The notes: generated by a model from the sequence alone, not told the origin. A stretch of DNA of 56,498 bases from Roseovarius marisflavi (GCF_900142625.1 NZ_FRBN01000023.1:1-56498); one strand, 5' to 3'. Shown: positions 20,466 to 28,589, numbered from the stretch's first letter. Numbers and translations are program-made.

Positions 20466-21440
20466 CTAGCCTCGTCCGTGCGGCGCGTCAAAATCGGGCT
20501 GTGGGTTGATCGGGATGATCCGGCTCGGGTTAATCGTGTCGTGGCTATAGTGATAGTGGCGCACGATATGCTCGAAGTTCACCGTCGCGGCCACGCCGGG
20601 CCATTGGTAAAGCTCGCGCAGATAGCCCCAGAGGTTGGGGTAATCCACGATCCGCTTGCGATTGCATTTGAAATGCAGGTGATAGACCAGATCGAAGCGG
20701 ATCAGCGTGGTGAACAGCCGCCAGTCGGCCTCGGTCAGGCGATCCCCCATCAGGTAGCGATGCGCGCCAAGGCGCTCTTCAAGCCACTCAAGGCTGTCAA
20801 ACAGCGGATGAACGGCGGCGTCATAGGCCTCTTGGCTGGTGGCAAAGCCGGATTTGTAGACGCCGTTGTTGACGGTGTCGTAAATCCGCGCATTCACAGG
20901 CTCGATCGCCTCGCGCAGGTCCTCGGGCCAGTAATCGTCGCGATTGCCGGTCAACCCGTCAAAGGCGCTGTTGAACATTCGGATGATTTCCGACGATTCG
21001 TTCGACACGATGGTTTGGCTCTCTTTGTCCCAGAGGATAGGCACCGTCACGCGCCCCGAAATCTCGGGGTCGGCCCTGAGGTAGATGTCGCGCGCAAACG
21101 GCAAGCCATAGAGCGTGTCGCCGGTCGCGCCCTGGAAATCGGTGCGAAACTCCCAGCCCTCTGACATCATGTCGGGATGCACCACCGAGACGCCGATATG
21201 ATCGCCAAGGCCTTTGAGGGCGCGAAAGATCAGGGCGCGATGCGCCCAGGGACAGGCCAGCGACACGTAAAGATGATAGCGCCCGGAGTCCGCCTTGAAC
21301 CCGCCTGTGCCGGAAGGGCCGGGTGCGCCATCGGCGGTGATCCAGTTGCGAAAGGCGGCTGTCGAGCGGACAAATTTGCCGCCTGTCGATTCGGTGTCGT
21401 ACCATTCGTCTTTCCAGACGCCGTGTACCAGTTGGCCCAT
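20466..21440 (-). CDS. yqjG: glutathionyl-hydroquinone reductase (Xi-class glutathione transferase)
   Basis: 324 residues, usual length. The N-terminal thioredoxin-fold half carries the Xi-class catalytic motif LACPWAHRALIFRAL, and the central NESSEIIRMFNSAFD is typical of the glutathione site; the C-terminal half is all-helical (YLMGDRLTEADWRLFTTLIRFD). The enzyme removes glutathione from hydroquinone conjugates, protecting against quinones. Start ATG 21440 follows AAGGAGATTGAAAC. Transcribed divergently from the cobalamin segment. Confidence 0.92.
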   Translation of the reverse strand: MGQLVHGVWKDEWYDTESTGGKFVRSTAAFRNWITADGAPGPSGTGGFKADSGRYHLYVSLACPWAHRALIFRALKGLGDHIGVSVVHPDMMSEGWEFRTDFQGATGDTLYGLPFARDIYLRADPEISGRVTVPILWDKESQTIVSNESSEIIRMFNSAFDGLTGNRDDYWPEDLREAIEPVNARIYDTVNNGVYKSGFATSQEAYDAAVHPLFDSLEWLEERLGAHRYLMGDRLTEADWRLFTTLIRFDLVYHLHFKCNRKRIVDYPNLWGYLRELYQWPGVAATVNFEHIVRHYHYSHDTINPSRIIPINPQPDFDAPHGRG

Positions 21441-21741
21441 GTTTCAATCTCCTTGTCTGACCGCAACCTAGGCCTCGCAGGCGCCCCAGATAAGGCCCCG
21501 CGCCGCGCAGAGGACGTGCAGGGCTGCACATGTCGCAATCGAGGCCAAGCGCGGCGTTTCTTCGTTTGCACGCCCCGGCCCGCCCGCCTATAAGCGGGGC
21601 AAGACGAAGCCCGCGGACGGGCCGGAAAGGTGTGCGATTATTGGCTGACCCATGTCGGGGGCCGCTGTCGCATCGTCTGGGGCAAAGGCCCGGCTCACCC
21701 TTTTTCGGCACCGCGCGCCTGACCAAAAAGGGGACCCCCGC
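21441..21741. other. 301-base divergent region with structured segment upstream of the cobalamin genes
   Basis: Holds the promoters of yqjG (minus) and the DUF6732-cbiX genes (plus). GTGCAGGGCTGCAC (21516-21529) is a 6+6 palindrome and a possible operator. CCGGCCCG (21575-21582) / CGGGCCGG (21618-21625) is a perfect outer stem enclosing CCCGC-CTATAA-GCGGG and GCCCG-CGGA-CGGGC (the latter competes with the outer stem). I looked for cobalamin-riboswitch core sequences and did not find them. Confidence 0.4.
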
Positions 21742-21969
21742 ATGAAATTTGCCACCATTTTAATCACCCTATTGGCGGCCACTGCCGCCCAGGCTCATCC
21801 CGGTCATATGGCCGAGGTTGCGGGTCATGGGCATTGGCTTGGCGCGGCGGCTCTTGGGGCGGCGATTGCCATCGGTCTTTGGGCGGGGCTTCGGGCGCGC
21901 AAGGATTCGGCGTCATCCAGCGACGAGGCCGACGAAGAGACAGCAGACGACGAATTGCAGGAGGCGTAA
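21742..21969 (+). CDS. small membrane protein (DUF6732-like) heading the cobalamin genes
   Basis: 75 residues from ATG 21742. Signal-like N-terminus MKFATILITLLAATAAQAHPG, a His-rich first loop (HPGHMAEVAGHGHW), one transmembrane segment (LGAAALGAAIAIGLWAG) and an acidic tail (SSSDEADEETADDELQEA). Short His-containing membrane proteins like this often precede cobalamin genes in Rhodobacteraceae; the family name is from memory. Its TAA overlaps the ATG of cbiX, so the two are coupled. A part in cobalt supply is plausible from the His residues but unproven. Confidence 0.7.
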   Translation: MKFATILITLLAATAAQAHPGHMAEVAGHGHWLGAAALGAAIAIGLWAGLRARKDSASSSDEADEETADDELQEA

Positions 21970-23222
21970 TGCCCATGACGAAAACCGGTGTGATGATCTG
22001 TGGCCATGGCTCTCGCAGCCAGGCGGCGGTGGATGAATTCAGCGTGTTGGCGGAAAAACTGCCTGCCTACCTGCCCGCTGACTGGATGACCGAATATGGC
22101 TATCTTGAATTCGCCAACCCGGTGATCCGCGACGGTCTTGATCGGCTGCGCGAGGCCGGTTGCGCGCGTATTCTGGCGGTGCCGGGGATGCTCTTTGCGG
22201 CGATGCATTCCAAGAATGACATCCCCACGGTTCTTAATACCTATGCCGCCAAACATGACATCGACGTTCATTACGGCCGCGAGCTTGGGGTGGATCCCAA
22301 GATGATCGCCGCCGCCGGTGCGCGTATCCGCGAGGCGCTTGATCGCGCCAATGCCGATTTGGGCGAGGTCTCGCTGCACGACACCTGTCTTGTGGTGATC
22401 GGGCGCGGGGCGTCTGATCCGGATGCCAATGGCAACGTCGCCAAGATCGCCCGGATGCTTCAGGAAGGCATGGGCTTTGGCTGGTGCGAGGTGGGCTATT
22501 CCGGGGTGACCTTCCCGCTGGTCGAACCCTGCCTGCAACATGTGACGCGGCTTGGCTACAAGCGGGTCGTCGTGTTCCCGTATTTCCTGTTCTCGGGTAT
22601 TCTGATCGACCGGATATATGGCTTCACCGATCAGGTGGCCGCCGAGCATCCGCAGATCGAATTCATCAAGGCGGGCTACCTCGGCGATCACCCCAAGGTG
22701 CTTGAAACCTTCGCCGAGCGCATCATGGAGCAGGTTGGCGCAACGCCGCCGCCCAATTGCGGCACCTGCCAGTATCGCACCCAGGTCCTGGCCATCGAGG
22801 GCGAAGAGGTGCGCGAGATTACCCCGGCCGAGCGGGCCGCCCTTGCCGCCGCGAAAGGCGCCGGGCATCCGGCCTTCAGCGATGTGCCGCCGCCGACCTG
22901 CGTGATGTGCAAGTACCGCACACAAGTCCTCGGCTTTGAATCCGAAGTCGGCGCGATCCAGGAAAGCCATCATCACCATGTCGAAGGTCAGGGCGCCTCG
23001 GCTCCGGGCTCAAACGTGGCCGATTGCGCGCTCTGTGACACCTTCTGCACCGGCCTGTGCCGTCTTGAGGCCGCGCATGATCACCACCACCATCACGATG
23101 ACGCGCATGATCTCGACCATCACCACCACGATCATGATCACCACAACCACCATCATCACGCGCCCTATCCGCATGCCGATCACCCGCATGGCCCGGAAAG
23201 CGCGCGTAAATCCAAAGCCTGA
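21969..23222 (+). CDS. cbiX: sirohydrochlorin cobaltochelatase, long form with Cys-rich and His-rich tail
   Basis: 417 residues. Two CbiX half-domains (about 1-130, active-site His13 in CGHGSR; about 131-255) insert Co2+ into sirohydrochlorin. The C-terminal extension holds Cys pairs at 264/267 and 311/314, each followed by xYRTQVL, then Cys353/356/360/364, suggesting an Fe-S cluster as reported for long CbiX proteins. Residues 370-407 are a metal-binding-type run in which about half the residues are His. Start is ATG 21969 (overlapping the previous stop) or ATG 21975, which lies at a better distance (10 bases) from AGGAGG. Confidence 0.93.
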   Translation: MPMTKTGVMICGHGSRSQAAVDEFSVLAEKLPAYLPADWMTEYGYLEFANPVIRDGLDRLREAGCARILAVPGMLFAAMHSKNDIPTVLNTYAAKHDIDVHYGRELGVDPKMIAAAGARIREALDRANADLGEVSLHDTCLVVIGRGASDPDANGNVAKIARMLQEGMGFGWCEVGYSGVTFPLVEPCLQHVTRLGYKRVVVFPYFLFSGILIDRIYGFTDQVAAEHPQIEFIKAGYLGDHPKVLETFAERIMEQVGATPPPNCGTCQYRTQVLAIEGEEVREITPAERAALAAAKGAGHPAFSDVPPPTCVMCKYRTQVLGFESEVGAIQESHHHHVEGQGASAPGSNVADCALCDTFCTGLCRLEAAHDHHHHHDDAHDLDHHHHDHDHHNHHHHAPYPHADHPHGPESARKSKA

Positions 23223-23229
23223 CCCGGGC

Positions 23230-23265
23230 TTTCATCTTTCCATAAATACTCCCGCCGGAGGCATC
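23230..23265 (-). repeat. dispersed intergenic element, copy A
   Basis: On the minus strand: GCCTCCGGCGGGAGTATT followed by TATGGAAAGATGAAA. Lies between cbiX and cobH, opposite to their direction. Shares its core with the copies at 25204, 31972, 47642, 49924, 52498 and 52535. Confidence 0.75.
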
Positions 23266-23296
23266 CGCCGCCGCCGCGACATGTAAGGTCTGAGCT

Positions 23297-23935
23297 GTGC
23301 GCCCCTACGAAAAAAGCCCTTCGGCGATCTATGAAATGAGCTTTGCCACCGTGCGCCGCGAAGCGCGGCTTGACCGGTTCGGGCCGGGCATGGAAGACTT
23401 GGCGATCCGGCTCATTCATGCCTGCGGCATGGTCGAGGTGGCGGACCGGCTTGATTTTTCTGCGGGCGCTTTCGCGGCGGGGCAGGCGGCGCTGCGCGCC
23501 GGGGCGCCGGTGCTGTGCGATTGCGAAATGGTGGGTGCCGGGATCATCCGCCGCTATCTGCCCTGCGAGAACGAGGTGATCGTCACGCTGAACGATGCGC
23601 GTGTGCCGGGCATCGCAGGGGGGATCGGCAATACCCGCTCCGCTGCGGCGGTCGAGCTTTGGGCCGAGCGGCTTGAAGGCGCGGTTGTGGCGATCGGTAA
23701 TGCGCCGACGGCGCTGTTTCACCTGTTGGAACTACTGGATGAGGGCGCGCCAAAGCCAGCCGTGATCCTTGGGTTCCCGGTCGGATTTGTCGGCGCGGCC
23801 GAGAGCAAGGCCGAACTGGCGGCCAACCCGCGCGGCTGTGATTACGTGGCCCTGCGCGGGCGGCGCGGCGGCTCTGCGATAGCCTCGGCGGCCGTCAATG
23901 CCCTTGCGGCGGGATTGCCGGAGGTGCGGACATGA
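23297..23935 (+). CDS. cobH: precorrin-8X methylmutase
   Basis: 212 residues. Catalyses the 1,5-sigmatropic methyl shift from C11 to C12 that turns precorrin-8X into hydrogenobyrinate. The catalytic His lies in RLIHACGMVEVAD; other family segments are CDCEMVGAGI, GIGNTRSAAAVELW and GNAPTALFHLLEL, then ILGFPVGFVGAAESK. GTG start at 23297 giving (M)RPYEKSPSAIYEMSFAT is the usual N-terminus. 39 bases separate it from cobL; its stop lies at the base of a perfect AT-rich hairpin. Confidence 0.95.
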   Translation: MRPYEKSPSAIYEMSFATVRREARLDRFGPGMEDLAIRLIHACGMVEVADRLDFSAGAFAAGQAALRAGAPVLCDCEMVGAGIIRRYLPCENEVIVTLNDARVPGIAGGIGNTRSAAAVELWAERLEGAVVAIGNAPTALFHLLELLDEGAPKPAVILGFPVGFVGAAESKAELAANPRGCDYVALRGRRGGSAIASAAVNALAAGLPEVRT

Positions 23936-23954
23936 GATTTTTCTGCGAAAAATC
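23936..23954 (+). other. perfect short hairpin at the cobH-cobL junction
   Basis: GATTTTTC (23936-23943) - TGC - GAAAAATC (23947-23954), 8 bp, one base after the cobH stop and just before the GGGGGAGG ribosome region of cobL. Similar in style to the hairpin at 31940-31966. Confidence 0.6.
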
Positions 23955-23974
23955 CGGGGGAGGCGAGGTTGGTC

Positions 23975-25177
23975 ATGTCTGATCCATGGTTGCACATTGT
24001 CGGGATCGGCGAAGACGGGATGGACGGGTTGTTGCCCGCCACCCGCGCCATTGTTGAGGCGGCCGAAGTGATTGTCGGCGGCGAGCGCCATCATCAGCTT
24101 GCCGACGGGATCAGCGCCGAGCGCGTCGCCTGGCCATCGCCCTTTGATGCGCTCATTGATGTTTTGCGCGCCCACAAGGGGCGTCGGGTGGTGGTTCTGG
24201 CCACGGGCGATCCCTTGTGGTTTTCGGTCGGGGCCCGGATTGGCCGGGCGATGGAGCCCGGCGAAATCGTCTATCATCCGCAATTGTCCGCGTTCCAGCT
24301 GGCCGCCGCGCGCATGGGATGGAGCTTGCCGGATGTCGAGACGCTGACCGTGCATGGACGCCCTGTCGAGCAGATGATCGCCTTTATCCAGCCCGATGTG
24401 CGGCTCTTGATCCTGACCACCGGGGCCGAGACCCCCGCACAGATCGCGCGGTTTCTGAGCGAGCGCGGTTTTGGTCAGTCGCGGATGAGCGTGCTGGCCA
24501 ATATGGGCGGCAAGGATGAGGCGCGCTTTGACGGGGTTGCCGAGAGTTGGGACCATACGGTGCCGCCTTTCAACACGCTGGCGGTCGAGTGTTTGGCGGC
24601 GCCGGATGCGGCACTGTTGCCGCGTGTGCCGGGGCTGGCGGATGACCTGTTTCAGCATGACGGTACAATGACCAAGCAAGAGGTGCGCGCCGCAACCCTG
24701 GCCAAGCTGATGCCGATGCGCGGCGCACTCTTGTGGGATATCGGCACGGGTTGCGGTTCGGTCGCGGTCGAATGGATGCGCGGCGCGCGCTATGCCCGCG
24801 CCATCGGCATCGAGCCGCGCGCAGACAGGCGCGCGATGGCGGCGGCCAATGCGCTTGCGCTTGGCGTGCCCAAGCTTGAGCTGATCGAGGGCCGCGTGCC
24901 CGAGGCGCTTGAGGGGCTTGAGCCGCCGGATGCTGTTTTCATCGGCGGGGGGCTTTCCGAGGCGGTGTTTGATGCGGCCTGGGCGGCGTTGCGACCGCTT
25001 GGGCGGCTGGTGTGCAATGCGGTGACGCTTGAAAGCGAGGCCCTGCTTTTGGATCTGCACAAGCGCCATGGCGGGCAATTGGTCAAGCTTCAGGTGCATC
25101 GCGCCGAGCCGGTGGGAGGGTTGACCGGCTGGCGCCCGCTTATGCCGGTCACGCAATGGAGCCTGATCAAGCGATGA
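23975..25177 (+). CDS. cobL: precorrin-6Y C5,15-methyltransferase (decarboxylating), CbiE-CbiT fusion
   Basis: 400 residues from ATG 23975 (MSDPWLHIVGIGEDGMDGL) after GGGGGAGGCGAGG; a TTG two codons earlier is unlikely. The N-terminal CbiE half (about 1-205) has the tetrapyrrole-methylase motifs IVGIGEDG and VLATGDPLWFSVG; the C-terminal CbiT half (about 225-400) has the SAM site LWDIGTGCGSVAVEW. Together they methylate C5 and C15 and remove the C12 acetate carboxyl. Fused form as in the aerobic pathway. Confidence 0.96.
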   Translation: MSDPWLHIVGIGEDGMDGLLPATRAIVEAAEVIVGGERHHQLADGISAERVAWPSPFDALIDVLRAHKGRRVVVLATGDPLWFSVGARIGRAMEPGEIVYHPQLSAFQLAAARMGWSLPDVETLTVHGRPVEQMIAFIQPDVRLLILTTGAETPAQIARFLSERGFGQSRMSVLANMGGKDEARFDGVAESWDHTVPPFNTLAVECLAAPDAALLPRVPGLADDLFQHDGTMTKQEVRAATLAKLMPMRGALLWDIGTGCGSVAVEWMRGARYARAIGIEPRADRRAMAAANALALGVPKLELIEGRVPEALEGLEPPDAVFIGGGLSEAVFDAAWAALRPLGRLVCNAVTLESEALLLDLHKRHGGQLVKLQVHRAEPVGGLTGWRPLMPVTQWSLIKR

Positions 25178-25203
25178 ATGATTTGCGCATCTGGCAGGCG
25201 TCG

Positions 25204-25240
25204 GACGCCTCCGGCGGGAGTATTTCCGGAAAGATGAAAG
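25204..25240 (+). repeat. dispersed intergenic element, copy B
   Basis: GACGCCTCCGGCGGGAGTAT followed by TTCCGGAAAGATGAAAG, immediately upstream of cobI in the same direction; the GAAAGACGGG at its end lies about where the ribosome site of cobI should be. Confidence 0.78.
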
Positions 25241-25252
25241 ACGGGTGCCGTC

Positions 25253-25954
25253 ATGGTTGGTAAGCTATATGGCGTCGGTCTTGGGCCGGGCGATCCGGAG
25301 TTGATGACGCTTCGGGCGCATCGGCTTATTTCAGAGGCGCAGGTGGTGGCCTATCCGACGCTTGCGGGGGGCGATAGTTTCGCGCGCTCGATTGCGGCGG
25401 ATGTGATCGCGAAAGATGCCCGCGAAATCGTCATGGATGTGCCGATGAGCACGGCGCGAGAGCCTGCGCAGGCGGCCTATGATAAAGGTTCCGCCGAGAT
25501 CGCGGCGGCGCTTGAAGCGGGTGAGGACGTGGTGTGTCTCTGTGAGGGGGACCCCTTCTTTTATGGCTCGTTCATGTATCTTTTCGCGCGCCTCACCGGA
25601 CGGTTCGAGGTCGAGGTTGTGCCCGGTGTCACCTCGATCACCACCTGTGCGGCGCGCGCGGGTCTGCCGCTGGCGGCGCGCAACGAGCGTCTTACCGTGT
25701 TGCCGGGGCCCTTGCCCGAGGCCGAATTACGCGCCCGGATTGAGGGCGCGGAAAGCGTTGCCATCATGAAGGTGGGGCGGCATATGCCCAAGATCCGCGG
25801 CGTGATTGACGGCCTTGGCCTGACATCGCGGGCGGTTTACGTGGAACGCGCAAGCCTGCCGCAGGAAGTGGTTTGCCCGCTCGCGGAGGCGCCGGAAAAG
25901 GCACCGTATTTTTCTATGATATTGCTCACGAAAGGGGCCGATCCATGGCTGTGA
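25253..25954 (+). CDS. cobI: precorrin-2 C20-methyltransferase
   Basis: 233 residues. SAM-dependent tetrapyrrole methylase: N-terminal LYGVGLGPGDPELMTLRA, central CLCEGDPFFYGSFMYLF, and VVPGVTSITTCAARAGLPLA are the standard substrate and SAM motifs. It makes precorrin-3A from precorrin-2. Its last 10 bases overlap the start of the next gene, indicating coupled translation. Confidence 0.95.
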   Translation: MVGKLYGVGLGPGDPELMTLRAHRLISEAQVVAYPTLAGGDSFARSIAADVIAKDAREIVMDVPMSTAREPAQAAYDKGSAEIAAALEAGEDVVCLCEGDPFFYGSFMYLFARLTGRFEVEVVPGVTSITTCAARAGLPLAARNERLTVLPGPLPEAELRARIEGAESVAIMKVGRHMPKIRGVIDGLGLTSRAVYVERASLPQEVVCPLAEAPEKAPYFSMILLTKGADPWL

Positions 25955-27768
25955 AACCTGTTGTCTTGGCGCTGAGCCGGTCGGGCGAGGACACCGCGCA
26001 CCGCGTGGCCGAGATGATCGGCGCGCAGGTGCATGGCCGCGAGGGGCGCGTGGCGCGGGCCGATGCGTTCTTTGCCAATGCTCTTGATCACGCGCGCGAT
26101 CTCTTTGCCGCAGGGGTGCCGGTTGTGGGGGTTTGCGCCAGTGGCATCCTCATTCGCGCGGTGGCGCCGATGTTGTCGGATAAACGAGTCGAGCCGCCGG
26201 TGCTGTCGGTCTCGGATGACGGCGCGGTGGTGGTGCCGCTTTTGGGCGGGCATCGCGGCGCCAACCGTCTTGCGGCCGAGATCGCGGCGGGATTGGGCGG
26301 TGTGGCCGCGGTGACGACGGCGGGCGACGTGGCCATGGGCGTGGCGCTTGATGCGCCGCCCTCGGGGTATCGGCTGGCCAATCCAGAGGATGCCAAGGCG
26401 GCGATGGCGCTGATGCTGGCGGGCAAGGGGCTTCGCTTGACGGGCGAGGCGATTTTTGACGTTGAGGATACCGGCGGCGCGGTCGAGGTGATCGTAAGCG
26501 AGGCGCCCCGGCAAGGGGGCGAAGAGCGGCTGGTCTATCATCCGCAGCGCTTTGCGCTTGGGCTTGGCTGTGCGCGGGGCTGTGACACCGAAGAGATGTG
26601 GGCGCTTGTCTCTGACACGCTCACAGAGGCCGGTATCGCGCCCGGTGCTGTCGCCTGCGTGGCCTCGATCGACCTCAAGGCCGATGAGGGTGCGATGAAC
26701 GAGGTGGCGCGCCGCCTTGGCGTTCCGTTCCGCCTGTTCACCGCTGCCGAGCTTGAAGAACAGGCCGCGCGGCTGGCCAACCCCTCCGAGGTGGTCTTTG
26801 CCGAGGTCGGCTGTCACGGGGTCTGCGAAGGCGCGGCCCTGGCCGTTGGTGGCGATCTTGTCGTGCCCAAACGCAAGACCGCCAATGCCACCTGTGCGCT
26901 GACCCGAAGCGCGGAACCGATCACCGAGATGCCGGGGCGGGCGCGCGGGCGGCTTTCGGTTGTCGGCATCGGCCCCGGTCAGGCGACCTGGCGCACGCCC
27001 GAGGTCAGCCGCCTTGTGGCCGAGGCCGAAGAGCTTGTGGGCTATGGCCTTTATATCGACCTGTTGGGCCCGCTCGCGGCCGGCAAGGCGCGCTCGGATT
27101 TTCCGCTTGGCGGGGAAGAGGCGCGCTGTCGCTATGCGCTTGAGCAGGCGGCGCTTGGCAAGAATGTCGCGCTGGTCTGTTCCGGGGATGCCGGGATCTA
27201 TGCCATGGGCGCGCTTGTGTTCGAGCTTTTGGATCGTGGCCCCGACGAGCATGGCGTCAGCGACGCGGCCCGGCGCATCGAGGTGGTTTGTTCGCCCGGT
27301 GTGTCGGCGCTTCAGGGTGCGGCGGCGCGGGCCGGGGCGCCTTTGGGGCATGATTTCTGCACCATTAGCCTCAGTGATCTTCTGACACCGCGCGATGATA
27401 TCATCCGCCGTCTTCATGCCGCAGCCGAGGGCGACTTCGTGATCGCATTCTACAACCCGGTCTCGAAAACCCGCCGCACCCTTCTGGCCGAAGCGCGCGA
27501 TATCCTGCTTCAGCATCGCCCGGCGGATACGCCGGTGATGCTGGCAAGTTCGCTCGGGCGGCCCGAGGAATTCATCCGCTATCGCCGACTTGACGCGTTG
27601 GAGGTTGACGAGGTTGACATGCTGACCGTGGTTCTGATCGGGTCGAGCAATTCGCGTCTGGCACAGTTGGGCGAGGGGCCACGCATGTTCACGCCGCGCG
27701 GCTATGCCCGCAAGATTGACGGCGATCTGGCGCAGGCGCGCGTCACAAAATCCACAGGGAACGCATAG
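25945..27768 (+). CDS. cobJ: CbiG-CobJ fusion (cobalamin biosynthesis protein / precorrin-3B C17-methyltransferase)
   Basis: 607 residues from ATG 25945; the 24 upstream in-frame codons lie inside cobI. Residues about 1-325 resemble CbiG: the N-terminal segment with VVGVCASGILIRAVAP and LLGGHRGANRLA, and a CobE-like part with LGLGCARGC and FAEVGCHGVCEGAAL. Residues about 335-590 are CobJ, a tetrapyrrole methylase (VVGIGPG, VCSGDAGIYAMGAL, SPGVSALQGAAA, IAFYNPVSKTR). CobJ methylates C17 during ring contraction; CbiG acts on the lactone ring in the cobalt-early pathway. Fusion of the two is seen in other bacteria. Confidence 0.93.
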   Translation: MAVKPVVLALSRSGEDTAHRVAEMIGAQVHGREGRVARADAFFANALDHARDLFAAGVPVVGVCASGILIRAVAPMLSDKRVEPPVLSVSDDGAVVVPLLGGHRGANRLAAEIAAGLGGVAAVTTAGDVAMGVALDAPPSGYRLANPEDAKAAMALMLAGKGLRLTGEAIFDVEDTGGAVEVIVSEAPRQGGEERLVYHPQRFALGLGCARGCDTEEMWALVSDTLTEAGIAPGAVACVASIDLKADEGAMNEVARRLGVPFRLFTAAELEEQAARLANPSEVVFAEVGCHGVCEGAALAVGGDLVVPKRKTANATCALTRSAEPITEMPGRARGRLSVVGIGPGQATWRTPEVSRLVAEAEELVGYGLYIDLLGPLAAGKARSDFPLGGEEARCRYALEQAALGKNVALVCSGDAGIYAMGALVFELLDRGPDEHGVSDAARRIEVVCSPGVSALQGAAARAGAPLGHDFCTISLSDLLTPRDDIIRRLHAAAEGDFVIAFYNPVSKTRRTLLAEARDILLQHRPADTPVMLASSLGRPEEFIRYRRLDALEVDEVDMLTVVLIGSSNSRLAQLGEGPRMFTPRGYARKIDGDLAQARVTKSTGNA

Positions 27769-27770
27769 AG

Positions 27771-28550
27771 ATGACGGTTTATTTTATTGGCGCGGGGCCG
27801 GGTGACCCGGAACTTCTGACCCTCAAGGCGGCGCGGGTGATCGGCGAATGCCCGGTCTGTCTTTATGCCGGAAGCCTTGTGCCGCCGCAGGTGGTTGATT
27901 GCGCGCCCGAGGGGGCGCTGGTGATGGACACGGCGCCGATGACGCTTGATGACACCCACGGCGTGATCAAGGCTGCGCATGCCAAGGGGCAGGATGTGGC
28001 GCGGGTGCATTCGGGTGATCCCTCGCTCTATGGCGCGATTGCCGAGCAGATCCGCCGTTTGCGCGCCGATGGCATCGACTATCAGATCATTCCCGGCGTG
28101 CCCGCCTATGCGGCGGCGGCGGCGGCTTTGGGTCAGGAACTCACTGTGCCGGAAGTGGCGCAATCCATCGTGCTGACGCGGGTGTCGATGAAATCCACCT
28201 CGATGCCCGAGGGCGAAACGCTTGAGAATTTCGCGCGCACCGGCGCGACGCTGGCGATCCATCTTGGGGTGCGTAACCTGCGCGAAATCCACCGGGTTCT
28301 GGCGCCCTATTATGGTGAGGATTGCCCGGTGGTGGTCGCTTATCGCGTCGGCTGGCCGGATCAGATGTTCATTCGCGGCACGCTTGGCGATATCCATGCC
28401 AAGGTGCGGGCCGAAAAGATCACCCGGACGGCCTTGATCATGGTCGGCAAGGTGCTGGGCGAGATCAGCGATTTCAAGGAAAGTGCGCTTTATGATCCGG
28501 CGGTGCCGCATGTGCTGCGTCCCAAGGCGAGCGCCAAGGCATCGGCGTAA
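27771..28550 (+). CDS. cobM: precorrin-4 C11-methyltransferase
   Basis: 259 residues. Tetrapyrrole methylase with VYFIGAGPGDPELLTLKAA, YAGSLVPP, RVHSGDPSLYGAIAEQ and IPGVPAYAAAAAALGQEL, the CobM/CbiF signature set. It converts precorrin-4 to precorrin-5. ATG 27771 lies two bases after the cobJ stop. It ends the cobalamin run; the next genes are on the other strand. Confidence 0.96.
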   Translation: MTVYFIGAGPGDPELLTLKAARVIGECPVCLYAGSLVPPQVVDCAPEGALVMDTAPMTLDDTHGVIKAAHAKGQDVARVHSGDPSLYGAIAEQIRRLRADGIDYQIIPGVPAYAAAAAALGQELTVPEVAQSIVLTRVSMKSTSMPEGETLENFARTGATLAIHLGVRNLREIHRVLAPYYGEDCPVVVAYRVGWPDQMFIRGTLGDIHAKVRAEKITRTALIMVGKVLGEISDFKESALYDPAVPHVLRPKASAKASA

Positions 28551-28589
28551 CGCACGCAGGATTTTTCGGCTTCTAAGGCGCTGGATGCC

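Noticed and set aside
21441..21741. Cobalamin riboswitch upstream of cbiX
   Set aside because: The region folds well but I cannot find the conserved B12-box and core segments. Kept only as an unassigned structured leader.
23086..23190. Short-period CAC/CAT repeats that look like tandem repeat DNA or a CRISPR-like array
   Set aside because: They encode the His-rich tail of CbiX in frame. There are no constant repeats with unique spacers.
23732..27516. Long antisense frames across cobL and the cbiG-cobJ fusion
   Set aside because: Shadows of well-supported cobalamin genes with no family likeness or ribosome site.
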